Shown one piece after another: positions 33,244-42,900 of a DNA stretch of 44,224 bases. Position 1 is the stretch's first letter. Each line of letters begins with the position of its first letter. Location of the stretch: positions 1 to 44,224 of the forward strand of contig JAYVZS010000003.1 in the NCBI GenBank assembly GCA_043783155.1. The letters are read 5' to 3'. The notes beneath the pieces are model-generated. The model was not told the origin of the DNA, made no database searches, and saw only the letters and a list, made by a program, of their open reading frames with translations. Both the position numbers and the translations under genes were made by a program. The DNA comes from JAPLDA01 sp043783155 (GTDB lineage Bacteria; Bacteroidota; Bacteroidia; AKYH767-A; 2013-40CM-41-45).

Positions 33244-36200
33244 ATGAAGAACTGTTTTTTACTGGCTGCATTCGCAGGCATTTTCATCCCGCAAAAAAGT
33301 CAATCGCAGGTAACATTTCCCGTGAACGGAACAACCGACCCGAGACACATCATATACGCATTTACGAACGCAAAAATTTTCGTTGACTACAAGACTGTCA
33401 TTGATTCTGCGACGCTAATTGTTAAAGACGGAATTATTGCTGACGAAGGTAGAGCCCTGAAAACCCCTGCTGATGCTGTGGTGTACGACTTAAAGGGAAA
33501 AACCATCTACCCGTCATTCATCGATATTTTTTCCGACTACGGTTTAACAGAAGTTAAGAAAGCACCGGACAATGATGGTCTGCCGCAATTTATTTCCAAC
33601 ACGAAAGGAGCTTACAACTGGAACCAGGCCATACGACCAGAGTACGATGCCTATAAAGTTTTTTCAGCAGACAATAAGAAAGCGGAGGAGTTACGTAAAC
33701 TCGGTTTCGGCGTTGTGAACGTCGTGAACAAAGATGGCATTGCGCGCGGAACATCTGTTCTGGCTACACTCGGAGAAGGCAGAGAAAATGACATCGTGAT
33801 TAAAGACCGTTCTTCGGCTTCTTATTCGTTCAGCAAAGGAACCTCTACACAGGACTATCCTGAATCTCTGATGGGTGTGATTGCTTTGCTCCGTCAAACT
33901 TCTTATGATGCGCAGTGGTATGCGAACGGCGGAAACAAAAAAGAATACAACATTTCTCTTGATGCCTGGAATAAAACTCAAAACCTTCCACAGATTTTTG
34001 ATGCCGGCGATAAGCAAAGTGAATTACGTGCCGCTAAAATCGGAGATGAATTCAATGTAAAGTATATCATCAAAGGATCGGGCGATGAATACCAGCGTAT
34101 TGATGAAATCAAAGCAATGACTGATGCGTTGATTGTTCCTTTGAACTTTCCGGAAGCATACGATGTGAGTGATCCGTACGATGCATTGAGCATTACACTT
34201 TCGGCGATGAAACATTGGGAGCTTGCGCCAACGAATCCTTCGGCCATTGAGAAAGCACAGATTGAATTTGCGCTCACTGCATCTGAAATGAAAGAAAAAA
34301 ATAATTTCCTGAAAAACCTTCGCAAGGCAATTGAATACGGACTGAGCGAACAAACCGCTTTGAAAGCGCTTACACAGACTCCCGCCGAAATGCTTCGCGC
34401 GTCAGACGCAATAGGAAGTCTGAAGAAAGGAATGATGGCCAATTTTATCATTACCTCTAAAAGTATTTTTGATAAAGAAAATATTATCTATGACAACTGG
34501 GTGAAAGGAGTGCGTTATAAAATCAACAACTACGACCAGAAGGATATCCGCGGAATATATACTCTGCAGGTTGGCAGCATTCTGCCGATGAAATTAAGAG
34601 TAACCGGCGATGTTTCAAATTCTGAAATGAAAATCGCGGAAGACTCATCCCGAATCAGTGTTAGTTATACCCGACAAGGTACCCTGTTATCCATGCAGTT
34701 TGAGTTGAAGAAAAAAAGCGAGGAAGGCATCTACCGCCTGAGCGGGTATGTGAATGATGATAATACGAACCAGTGGAAAGGCAACGCGCAGCTGCCAAAT
34801 GGCGAATGGACAAAGTGGTCGGTGAATTTAGATTCAGTATATATACCCGATGTAAAAAAAGATACAACGAAAAAAGATGTTCTGAAACTTGGTTCCGTTA
34901 CCTACCCTTTTACCGCTTACGGATGGAAAGAGATTCCGAAAGCGAAAACCGTGTTGATTAAAAATGCAACAGTGTGGACAAATGAAAAAGATGGAATTCT
35001 TCAGAACACAGACGTTCTGATCGCTGATGGGAAAATTAAGCAGATTGGAAAAAATATTTCCGCAACGGGAGCAGAAACAGTTGATGGAACAGGGAAACAT
35101 CTGAGCTCCGGAGTTATTGATGAACACTCTCACATCGCTGCAAGTGGTGGTGTGAATGAAGGAACTGAATCTGCATCAGCCGAAGTTCGCATTGCTGATA
35201 TTCTTGATCCTGACGACATCGAAATATACCGGCAACTTGCAGGAGGCGTTACCTCTTCTCAGATACTTCACGGTAGTGCGAATGCGATTGGCGGACAAAC
35301 ACAACTGATCAAAGAGCGCTGGGGGCTTTCTGCCGAGAAATTAAAATTCCAGGGATGGCCGGGCTTCATCAAATTTGCGCTTGGTGAAAATGTAAAACAA
35401 TCGAACTGGGGCGACCGCCAGACAGTTCGTTTTCCTCAATCGCGGATGGGGGTTGAACAGGTATACAGAGATTTTTTTACGCGCGCCCGTGAATATGAAA
35501 ATGAATTCAAAAAATACAATGCCCTTGATGCGAAATTGAAAAGCAAAGACATTGCTCCGAGAAGAAATTTAAAACTCGATGCACTGGTTGAAATACTCGA
35601 CTCCAAACGCTTTATCACCTGTCATAGTTATGAGCAAAGCGAAATCAACATGCTGATGAAAGTTGCCGAATCATTCGACTTCAAAATAAATACATTCACA
35701 CATATTCTTGAAGGATATAAAGTAGCTGATAAAATGAAACGTCATGGAGTACTTGGCGTATCCACGTTTGCCGACTGGTGGGCATACAAGTTTGAAGTGT
35801 ATGAAGCCATTCCTTACAACGGCGCGATTATGCATGATATCGGTTTAACGGTCGCGTATAATTCCGACAGTCCTGAAATGGCGAGACGACTGAACCAGGA
35901 AGCCGCCAAAGCGGTGAAGTACGGAGGAGTGAGTGAAGAAGAAGCATGGAAATTTGTGACGTTGAACCCGGCAAAGATGCTTCACGTTGATGATCGCGTG
36001 GGATCTGTTAAGGTTGGAAAAGATGCCGATCTTGTTTTGTGGAACGACAACCCGCTCAGTATATATGCAAAGCCGTTGCAAACCTATGTTGACGGAATTA
36101 AATATTATGACGTCGACACCGACAAACAACTGAGAGATGAAATCCGCAAAGAACGTGCGCGGCTCATGCAGAAAATGACGGATGCAAAAAACAAAGGTGA

Positions 36201-36276
36201 GTCAACACAAAAACCGGTGATGAAAGCGCTGGTCATTCATCACTGCGATGAAGACGAATATTTGTTGATGAAATAA
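33244..36276 (+). CDS. Exported double amidohydrolase-family protein
   Basis: A 1010-residue exported protein with two amidohydrolase-like halves. A signal peptide ends ~residue 21. The N-terminal half (~35-425) keeps the fold (composite domain, ALKALTQTPAEMLRASDAIGSLKKGMMANF), but its metal motif reads SFIDIFSDYG instead of HxH. A linker of ~130 residues follows. The C-terminal half (~565-1000) is a complete imidazolonepropionase-like hydrolase: VIDEHSHIA (His628, His630), ITCHSYEQ (His794), FTHILEG (His820) and AYNSDSPE (Asp875). It likely cleaves a C-N bond in a peptide or cyclic amide outside the inner membrane. A near-consensus -7 (TACATTCG, 33216) precedes the gene. It is followed by another amidohydrolase and an M49 peptidase, likely one unit. 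Confidence 0.87.
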   Translation: MKNCFLLAAFAGIFIPQKSQSQVTFPVNGTTDPRHIIYAFTNAKIFVDYKTVIDSATLIVKDGIIADEGRALKTPADAVVYDLKGKTIYPSFIDIFSDYGLTEVKKAPDNDGLPQFISNTKGAYNWNQAIRPEYDAYKVFSADNKKAEELRKLGFGVVNVVNKDGIARGTSVLATLGEGRENDIVIKDRSSASYSFSKGTSTQDYPESLMGVIALLRQTSYDAQWYANGGNKKEYNISLDAWNKTQNLPQIFDAGDKQSELRAAKIGDEFNVKYIIKGSGDEYQRIDEIKAMTDALIVPLNFPEAYDVSDPYDALSITLSAMKHWELAPTNPSAIEKAQIEFALTASEMKEKNNFLKNLRKAIEYGLSEQTALKALTQTPAEMLRASDAIGSLKKGMMANFIITSKSIFDKENIIYDNWVKGVRYKINNYDQKDIRGIYTLQVGSILPMKLRVTGDVSNSEMKIAEDSSRISVSYTRQGTLLSMQFELKKKSEEGIYRLSGYVNDDNTNQWKGNAQLPNGEWTKWSVNLDSVYIPDVKKDTTKKDVLKLGSVTYPFTAYGWKEIPKAKTVLIKNATVWTNEKDGILQNTDVLIADGKIKQIGKNISATGAETVDGTGKHLSSGVIDEHSHIAASGGVNEGTESASAEVRIADILDPDDIEIYRQLAGGVTSSQILHGSANAIGGQTQLIKERWGLSAEKLKFQGWPGFIKFALGENVKQSNWGDRQTVRFPQSRMGVEQVYRDFFTRAREYENEFKKYNALDAKLKSKDIAPRRNLKLDALVEILDSKRFITCHSYEQSEINMLMKVAESFDFKINTFTHILEGYKVADKMKRHGVLGVSTFADWWAYKFEVYEAIPYNGAIMHDIGLTVAYNSDSPEMARRLNQEAAKAVKYGGVSEEEAWKFVTLNPAKMLHVDDRVGSVKVGKDADLVLWNDNPLSIYAKPLQTYVDGIKYYDVDTDKQLRDEIRKERARLMQKMTDAKNKGESTQKPVMKALVIHHCDEDEYLLMK

Positions 36277-36335
36277 GCGCCCTGTTAATCTCATCGTATT
36301 GAACTTAACTTAATATCTTCGACATAAAAAATCAC

Positions 36336-36360
36336 CACCAAGACACGAAGGCACAAAAAA
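36336..36360. repeat. CACCAAGACACGAAGGCACAAA-type extragenic word
   Basis: A 25-base run of CACCAAG/CACGAAGG/CACAAA words between the two amidohydrolase genes. It resembles the degenerate run at 13161-13200, suggesting a dispersed extragenic repeat family. Confidence 0.4.
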
Positions 36361-36372
36361 TAAAAAAATTGT

Positions 36373-37659
36373 ATGAAGAAATATATATACGTGCTGCTTC
36401 TTGCAGTCGCTAATTTATCAAACGCCCAAAATCCTGCTCCGGCAAAACCTCAGAGCGAGACTATTCTCATCATGAATGCAACTGCTCATCTCGGTAACGG
36501 ACAGATAATTCAAAACGCCGTGATTGGTTTTGACAAAGGCAAACTCACATTGGTCGGCAATGCAACAACCGTTCGGGTGGATAAATCAGCATATAAAAAA
36601 GTAATTGACGGAACAGGCAAACATGTATATCCTGGTTTCATAAATTGCTGCTCAACTCTCGGCCTCGTTGAACTCGACGCCGTTCGTTCCACCCGCGATA
36701 ACTATGAAACAGGTGACCTAAACCCGAATGTAAGAAGCATCATCGCCTATAACACCGATTCTAAAATTATTCCTACCGTGCGTTCGAATGGTGTGTTGCT
36801 GGCGCAGATTATTCCGCAAGGCGGAACAATCTCCGGGCAATCATCGGTCGTGCAATTAGACGCGTGGAACTGGGAAGATGCGGCTTATAAAACGGATGAA
36901 GGAATTCACCTCAACTGGCCGCGCATGTATCTATATAAAGGAGAAGGATCGCAACCGGAAGACAAGCAGCGTGAAAACATGAACAAGTCGATGAATAACA
37001 TCGACGTGTTTTTCAAAGACGCGAAAGCATATTCTCTTTCAACTCCGGTAGAAAAAAATCTCCGGTTCGAAGCCATGAACGGTTTGTTCGATGGAAGTAA
37101 AAAGTTATATGTGCATTGCGGGTATATAAAAGAGATTGAAGCGGCCGTGAACTTCTGCAAAAAATACGGAATTAAAATGGTGTTGGTCGACGGTGATGAT
37201 GCGTGGATGGCCAGTGACTTATTAAAGGAAAACAATGTCCCTGTTATACTCGGCCGCGTTCACGCGCTTCCTAACCGCATTGATGATGACGTGGATCTGC
37301 CTTACCGGTTACCATTTTTACTGAAGCAGGCAGGTGTTACCTATGCACTCAGTATGGATGGTTCATGGGGAGTTCGCAATCTGGGATTCAATTGCGGCAC
37401 CAGCGCGGCATACGGACTTACAAAAGAAGAAGCATTGATGAGCATCACATCAGCGCCTGCAAAAATTCTTGGCATTGATGCCACCACAGGAACACTGGAA
37501 GTCGGAAAAGACGCCACTTTATTTATTTCTGCCGGTGATGCGCTCGACATGAGAACACAAGATGTGATCGCTGCCTACATCAGCGGAAAAGAAATCAATC
37601 TCGACAACATGCAGAAACAACTGTATGTAAAATACAAAGAGAAATACGGCTTGAAATAA
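36373..37659 (+). CDS. Exported amidohydrolase-like protein lacking metal ligands
   Basis: A 428-residue exported protein with a signal peptide ending SNAQ (~19). The fold is amidohydrolase: N- and C-terminal halves of the small composite domain (IQNAVIGFDKGKLTLVG; LEVGKDATLFI) and the PGFINC strand that normally ends in HxH. Here that site reads NCCSTLG, so both His are missing. One His remains at VHCGYIK and another at GRVHALPN, and the late Asp is kept (SMDGSWG). It resembles the N-terminal half of the preceding 1010-residue protein, suggesting a partner or binding role rather than metal-dependent catalysis. It starts 96 bases after that gene and is followed by the M49 peptidase. Confidence 0.82.
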   Translation: MKKYIYVLLLAVANLSNAQNPAPAKPQSETILIMNATAHLGNGQIIQNAVIGFDKGKLTLVGNATTVRVDKSAYKKVIDGTGKHVYPGFINCCSTLGLVELDAVRSTRDNYETGDLNPNVRSIIAYNTDSKIIPTVRSNGVLLAQIIPQGGTISGQSSVVQLDAWNWEDAAYKTDEGIHLNWPRMYLYKGEGSQPEDKQRENMNKSMNNIDVFFKDAKAYSLSTPVEKNLRFEAMNGLFDGSKKLYVHCGYIKEIEAAVNFCKKYGIKMVLVDGDDAWMASDLLKENNVPVILGRVHALPNRIDDDVDLPYRLPFLLKQAGVTYALSMDGSWGVRNLGFNCGTSAAYGLTKEEALMSITSAPAKILGIDATTGTLEVGKDATLFISAGDALDMRTQDVIAAYISGKEINLDNMQKQLYVKYKEKYGLK

Positions 37660-37728
37660 ATTTGCTCAAACTCTACACACCCATGGAAGGAGTGTGTTTC
37701 ATTCATTCTATAAATAAACTTCATCAAC

Positions 37729-39801
37729 ATGAAAAAATCTACACGGATTATTTTATTGGCGGCCATGATGCCTCTTATTTTTTCCTGCAATTCAAACCGG
37801 CAAAAACAGGAAACATCTTCAAGAGATTCGACCGCCGCTTTCGATTATATGGCCGATCGTTTCGCTGACGTACAGGTGTTGCGTTATGAAGTAAACGGAT
37901 TTGATCAGTTACCTCTTAAACAGAAACAACTTGCTTACTACCTTTACCAGGCGGGATTGTGCGGCCGGGATATTTTCTACGATCAGAAATACAAACACAA
38001 TCTGCGCATCCGTAAAACGCTTGAGTGTATTCTTGAAACCTGTAAAAGCGATAAGAATGCTGACGACTACAACAAGTTTCTGACGTATTGCAAACGATTT
38101 TTTTTCGCGAATGGGAATCATCATCATTATTCTTCCGATAAAATGATTCCTGAATGCTCGTTTGACTATTTCTCAGGACTCGCGAAAAACAGCGACCCGG
38201 GTCGGCTTCCACTGGAAGGAAAATCAGTTGATGATTTCCTGAAGATGATGCAACCCATTATGTTTGATCCGAATGTTGATAAAAAAACAGTGGATCTGAG
38301 TGCAGGAGTTGATCACGTAAAAGCCTCGTCTAATAATTTCTATGACGGGGTGACGGAAAAAGAAGTGGGAGATTTTTATTCAGCAATGAAGAAAGCAAAT
38401 CCCGATGACAAGTCATCGCTCGGCATCAACTCACAACTGATAAAAGAAAACGGAAAAATTTTTGAGAGACGATGGATGATCGGCGGCATGTACACAGCGG
38501 CAATTGAAAAAATTGTTTCATGGCTCGAGAAAGCGGCAACCGTCGCGGAAAGTGATCTCCAAAAAGAAACCATTGAAAAGTTAATTAAATTTTATAGAAG
38601 CGGCGATCCGAAAGATTTTGATGATTACTCGATTGCATGGATCAAGGATACTTCTTCCCGTGTTGATGTCGTGAACGGTTTCATTGAAGTGTATGAGGAT
38701 GCGCTGCAAAAAAGAGGCGCCTTTGAAGGTATTGTCTCGATGAAAGACATGGAGGCGACAAAACTCATTGCCGCAATCGGTAACCAGGCGCAATGGTTTG
38801 AAGATCATTCACCGATTATGGATCAACATAAAAAGAAAAGCGTGAAAGGAATTTCCGCAAAAGTAATTACCATCATAGGAGAAGTTGGGGATGCCGCGCC
38901 TGCAACACCGATCGGCATCAACCTTCCAAACAATGAATGGATTCGTGAAAGTCCGGAACACGGATCAAAGTCCGTTTCGCTTGGAAACATTGTAGCAGCA
39001 TACAATTTTGCAAAAGCGAAGAGCCCCATTGTCGATGAGTTCGGATCAAGCAAAGAAGTCGCCGATCGAATGAGAAAATTCGGAGCACTCGCTGCCGATC
39101 TTCATACGGATATGCATGAAGTAATCGGTCACGCTTCCGGAAAAATTAATGACGGAGTTCTTCCCACTGACCAAACGCTGAAAACGTATGCAGGTGTGCT
39201 GGAAGAAGCGCGTGCCGACCTTGTCGCATTATATTATGTGATGGATCCGAAATTAGTTGACATCGGTGTGATGCCTTCACTTGAAGTCGGTAAAGCAGGT
39301 TACGACAATTACCTGATGAATGGATTGATGACGCAACTCAACCGAATCAAGCCCGGCGATAAACTGGAAGAAGCTCACATGCGCAACCGCCAGATGAATT
39401 CCGCATGGGTTCTTGAACATGGTATGAAAGACAAATGTGTTGAAAAGGTGGTACGGGACGGAAAGACATATATCGTTATTAATGACTATAACAAAGTGCG
39501 TGAACTGTTCGGCCAACTGTTGCGTGAAATTCAACGCATCAAATCGGAAGGTGATTATAATGCGGGAAAAAATTTAGTTGAGAATTACGGAGTAAAGATA
39601 AACTTTGCGCTTCACAAGGAAGTATTACAGCGTTACGAGAAACTAAATGTGCCTCCATACTTTGGTTTTATCCAGGCCAAACTGGTTCCTGTGATGAGTG
39701 GAGACAATATCACAGATGTAAAAATTGAATACCCAAAAGATTTTATTCAGCAGCACTTGGAATACGGAAGAGAATACGGATTCCTACCTCTGAAAAATTA
39801 A
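37729..39801 (+). CDS. Zinc dipeptidyl-peptidase III family (M49) lipoprotein
   Basis: A 690-residue lipoprotein. The signal peptide ends in the lipobox IFSC (Cys20). The catalytic motifs of family M49 are intact: HEVIGH (His463, Glu464, His468) as HExxGH, and EEARAD with Glu493 as the third zinc ligand (EECRAE in human DPP III). Length fits the family (~650-730). It removes dipeptides from the N-terminus of short peptides. As a lipoprotein it would act at the periplasm or cell surface, which fits nutrient peptide use with the two upstream amidohydrolase-type proteins. ATG at 37729 follows the previous stop by 69 bases; a terminator lies beyond its stop. Confidence 0.92.
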   Translation: MKKSTRIILLAAMMPLIFSCNSNRQKQETSSRDSTAAFDYMADRFADVQVLRYEVNGFDQLPLKQKQLAYYLYQAGLCGRDIFYDQKYKHNLRIRKTLECILETCKSDKNADDYNKFLTYCKRFFFANGNHHHYSSDKMIPECSFDYFSGLAKNSDPGRLPLEGKSVDDFLKMMQPIMFDPNVDKKTVDLSAGVDHVKASSNNFYDGVTEKEVGDFYSAMKKANPDDKSSLGINSQLIKENGKIFERRWMIGGMYTAAIEKIVSWLEKAATVAESDLQKETIEKLIKFYRSGDPKDFDDYSIAWIKDTSSRVDVVNGFIEVYEDALQKRGAFEGIVSMKDMEATKLIAAIGNQAQWFEDHSPIMDQHKKKSVKGISAKVITIIGEVGDAAPATPIGINLPNNEWIRESPEHGSKSVSLGNIVAAYNFAKAKSPIVDEFGSSKEVADRMRKFGALAADLHTDMHEVIGHASGKINDGVLPTDQTLKTYAGVLEEARADLVALYYVMDPKLVDIGVMPSLEVGKAGYDNYLMNGLMTQLNRIKPGDKLEEAHMRNRQMNSAWVLEHGMKDKCVEKVVRDGKTYIVINDYNKVRELFGQLLREIQRIKSEGDYNAGKNLVENYGVKINFALHKEVLQRYEKLNVPPYFGFIQAKLVPVMSGDNITDVKIEYPKDFIQQHLEYGREYGFLPLKN

Positions 39802-39859
39802 TTCTTTATAGCGGCTAAACAATATGGTCTGATGAATATAAGTTCACGGACTATATATT

Positions 39860-39896
39860 AAAAAAAATGCCTTCCAAATAAGGAAGGCATTTTTTT
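39860..39896. terminator. Strong bidirectional terminator
   Basis: ATGCCTTCC (39867-39875) and GGAAGGCAT (39882-39890) form a perfect stem with an AAATAA loop. Runs of A before and T after give T tracts on both strands. It separates the convergent M49 and adhesin genes. Confidence 0.93.
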
Positions 39897-39913
39897 ACTT
39901 ACCTAAGAATTAA

Positions 39914-42900
39914 TTACTCGACAGATACTCTCACCACCTGTATTTCTTCGCCGTTATCAATTGATAACTGGTAGAGCCCTTTTGCAAAGCCACTCATATC
40001 AAGTTCGATGAGGTTTTCTCCAATGCTGGCTCTTCCATTCATCGTCTGAACCAGTCGACCTGTCATATCCATTACTTTGAGAGAATAATTTTCGCCCGAA
40101 GCAATGTTAAATTCGAGATTCAGTTTCCCCTGAGTAGGGTTCGGATAAGCTTTCATATTGGAAATTACCGGTTCAACAGTGCTCGCAATATTGTCGTTCG
40201 TACTGCGGCAGCCAAGGTTAACCCCAATGCTCTTCGATGAATTTGCAGAGGAACCACAGCCATTGTTTGCCACTACTGTTAGGGTTGCAGAACCGGAAGT
40301 TGCCCCGGTAAATTTCACAGTTACACTTGCAGCTGTTGTTGTGTAAGACGCAGAATTGTTACCATTGAATCTCGCTCCACCGGTAATGACCCATGTATAG
40401 TTTGTAGCTCCCGCAACTGCAGCTATTGAATAAGTAACGGAAGTATAACTCTTACAAACTGAAGACGAACCGGTAATTGATACTGGTGCCGTCGGAGCTG
40501 AACGAACAGCAAGTGTCACTGGAGAACTGTTACCACATGTATTGGTTGCATAGGCCGTTATATTTCCGGAAACAAATCCGGAAGGGAATGTAACGGAAAC
40601 CTCAGGGTCAGCAAGGAATCCAGCGGCTGATGTAGTAAGCGGATTACCTGTATGTCCGTTGTTATCGTTAATGACAGCACCCGATGGCGCAGTAAAGGTA
40701 TAAGAAGTTACACCGGGGATTACAAAAACTTCGTAATCATGAGTACTTCCGCCGCACACTCCCACTATTTGATTATCATCCGCAGCTTCCTGGTACCAAG
40801 CCGGTGTAGTCGGAACTCCACCATATATATTAAGTGTACGATAATCACTGTTGCCAACACAGTTACCCGCTCTTACTTTTACTGTTCCGCTGGTAAATCC
40901 ACCATCAACATTTACAGTAACAGAAGTAGTACCTTGTCCTGTAGCCAATGTAAAACCGGTTCCGCTGACAACCCAACTATAACTGGTAGCATTGGCAACT
41001 GGGGCAATTGAATAAGTAATAGTAGTCGGACGTGTACATATCGAAACCGGACCTGTAATATTACCAGGTTTAGCCGGTTTATGACTGAGCACCGGAGTGT
41101 TGATACAAACCTGAGGGCCTGTTCCGCAAGGATTAGTTGCCTTTACACAAATAAAGCCGCCATTATAATCACCATTAAACAAAATTGTAATACAGTTAGA
41201 ACTTGTGGTAATCGTAGCCGGGCCATTGACAATACCAACTTTTGTTTTATTAGGTGTTGTCCAGGAATAAGAGGTTGCACCCGGAATTGCATTAACACAA
41301 TAGGTGGCCGTTGTATTCAGACAAACACCTGCTGATCCACTTGTAAATATGGGAACCGGAGGAGGTCCGCCACCTGTAATTGTTACAGTACCTGAAGTTA
41401 TACCCGTACAACCGTTAGCATCTGTAATTGTTACTGTATACGCTCCGCCAGCAAGGCCGGTAGCAGTTTGCGGCGTCTGAGCAGGAACTGTATTCCACAA
41501 ATATGTATAAGCACCGGTTCCGCCACTTGTAGTTACTGTTGCCGTTCCATTATTCGATGAACATGTTGCAGCAGTTGTTGTAACTGATCCTGTAACTTTG
41601 GTTGGCTCTGTGAATGTTACAGTTGCGGTATTGGTACAACCTTTAACATCCATCACGGTGATTGTATAAGTTCCGGCTGTATAACCGCAGATATTTCCTG
41701 TGCCTGTATAAGGAACTGTACCGCCTGTTGCTGATACTGTAGCACAACCGGTTCCACCGAAGCAAGCGATTGGTCCTGCGGTAGCAGTTACTACAATTGG
41801 TGTAGGATTAACCAATGTGATTGTTGCAATTGCGGTACAACCATGCGCATCTGTTACTGTATAAGAATGAGCACCGGCCGACTGTGAATTAAACGAACCT
41901 GTTCCAGTATAAGGCACTGTTCCTCCTGATGCTGTTACTGTTACAGCTGCAATTCCACCATTGCACGAAATGCTGCCGGTAGCTGTTGCAGTCAACACAG
42001 CAGGCTGAGCGATTGTGATTGTTACTGAACCTGTGCACCCCTTCGAATCCGTTACAGTGTAAGTATGACTTCCTCCCGTTTGGAGAGTGATCGCACCGGT
42101 TCCTGAATAAGGGCCGGTCCCGCCTGTTGCAGCAACTGTTACAGTAGTTGTTCCGCCGTTACAAACGATAACTCCTGGTGAAGCCGTTACAACAATTGGA
42201 GCAGATACAGTCAGGTTAGTAGTAATTGAGCTATCACAACCGGCTGCATTCAGAATATGAGAAGTCTGCACTCCGGTTGCTGTCATTATATTTCCACCCG
42301 GTGGCATGTAACTTCCGCCAGAACAAATTTGCAGAGAAACAGAGCTGTTTGAGCTGCGCTTGATTGTCAAAATCATGATCGCTGTATTGGTACAACCTGA
42401 TGCATTCAGAGAAGTTGAAGTATACGTTCCTGATACAGTATATGTCTGACCATTTGTTGACCACGTATAACTGTTACAAGCAGTTGCTGACTGAGTTGAT
42501 GTTGAACTGTTGTTGATCGTCAGGTTCAGGGTGGCCGTGTTTACACAACCTGATGCATTCAGCGAAGTTGCTGTATACGTTCCACTTGCTGTATACGTCT
42601 GGCCATTTGTTGACCAGGTATAACTGTTACAAGCAGTTGCTGACTGAGTTGATGTTGAACTGTTGTTGATCGTCAGATTCAAGGTGACTGTATTTATACA
42701 ACCTGACGCCTTCAATGAAGTCGCAGTATACGTTCCACTTGCTGTATATGTCTGGCCATTTGCTGACCAGGTATAACTGTTACAAACAGTTGCTGACTGA
42801 GTTGATGTTGAACTGTTGTTGATCGTCAGGTTCAGGGTGGCCGTATTTACACAACCTGATGCATTCAACGAAGTTGCAGTATACGTTCCACTTGCTGTAT

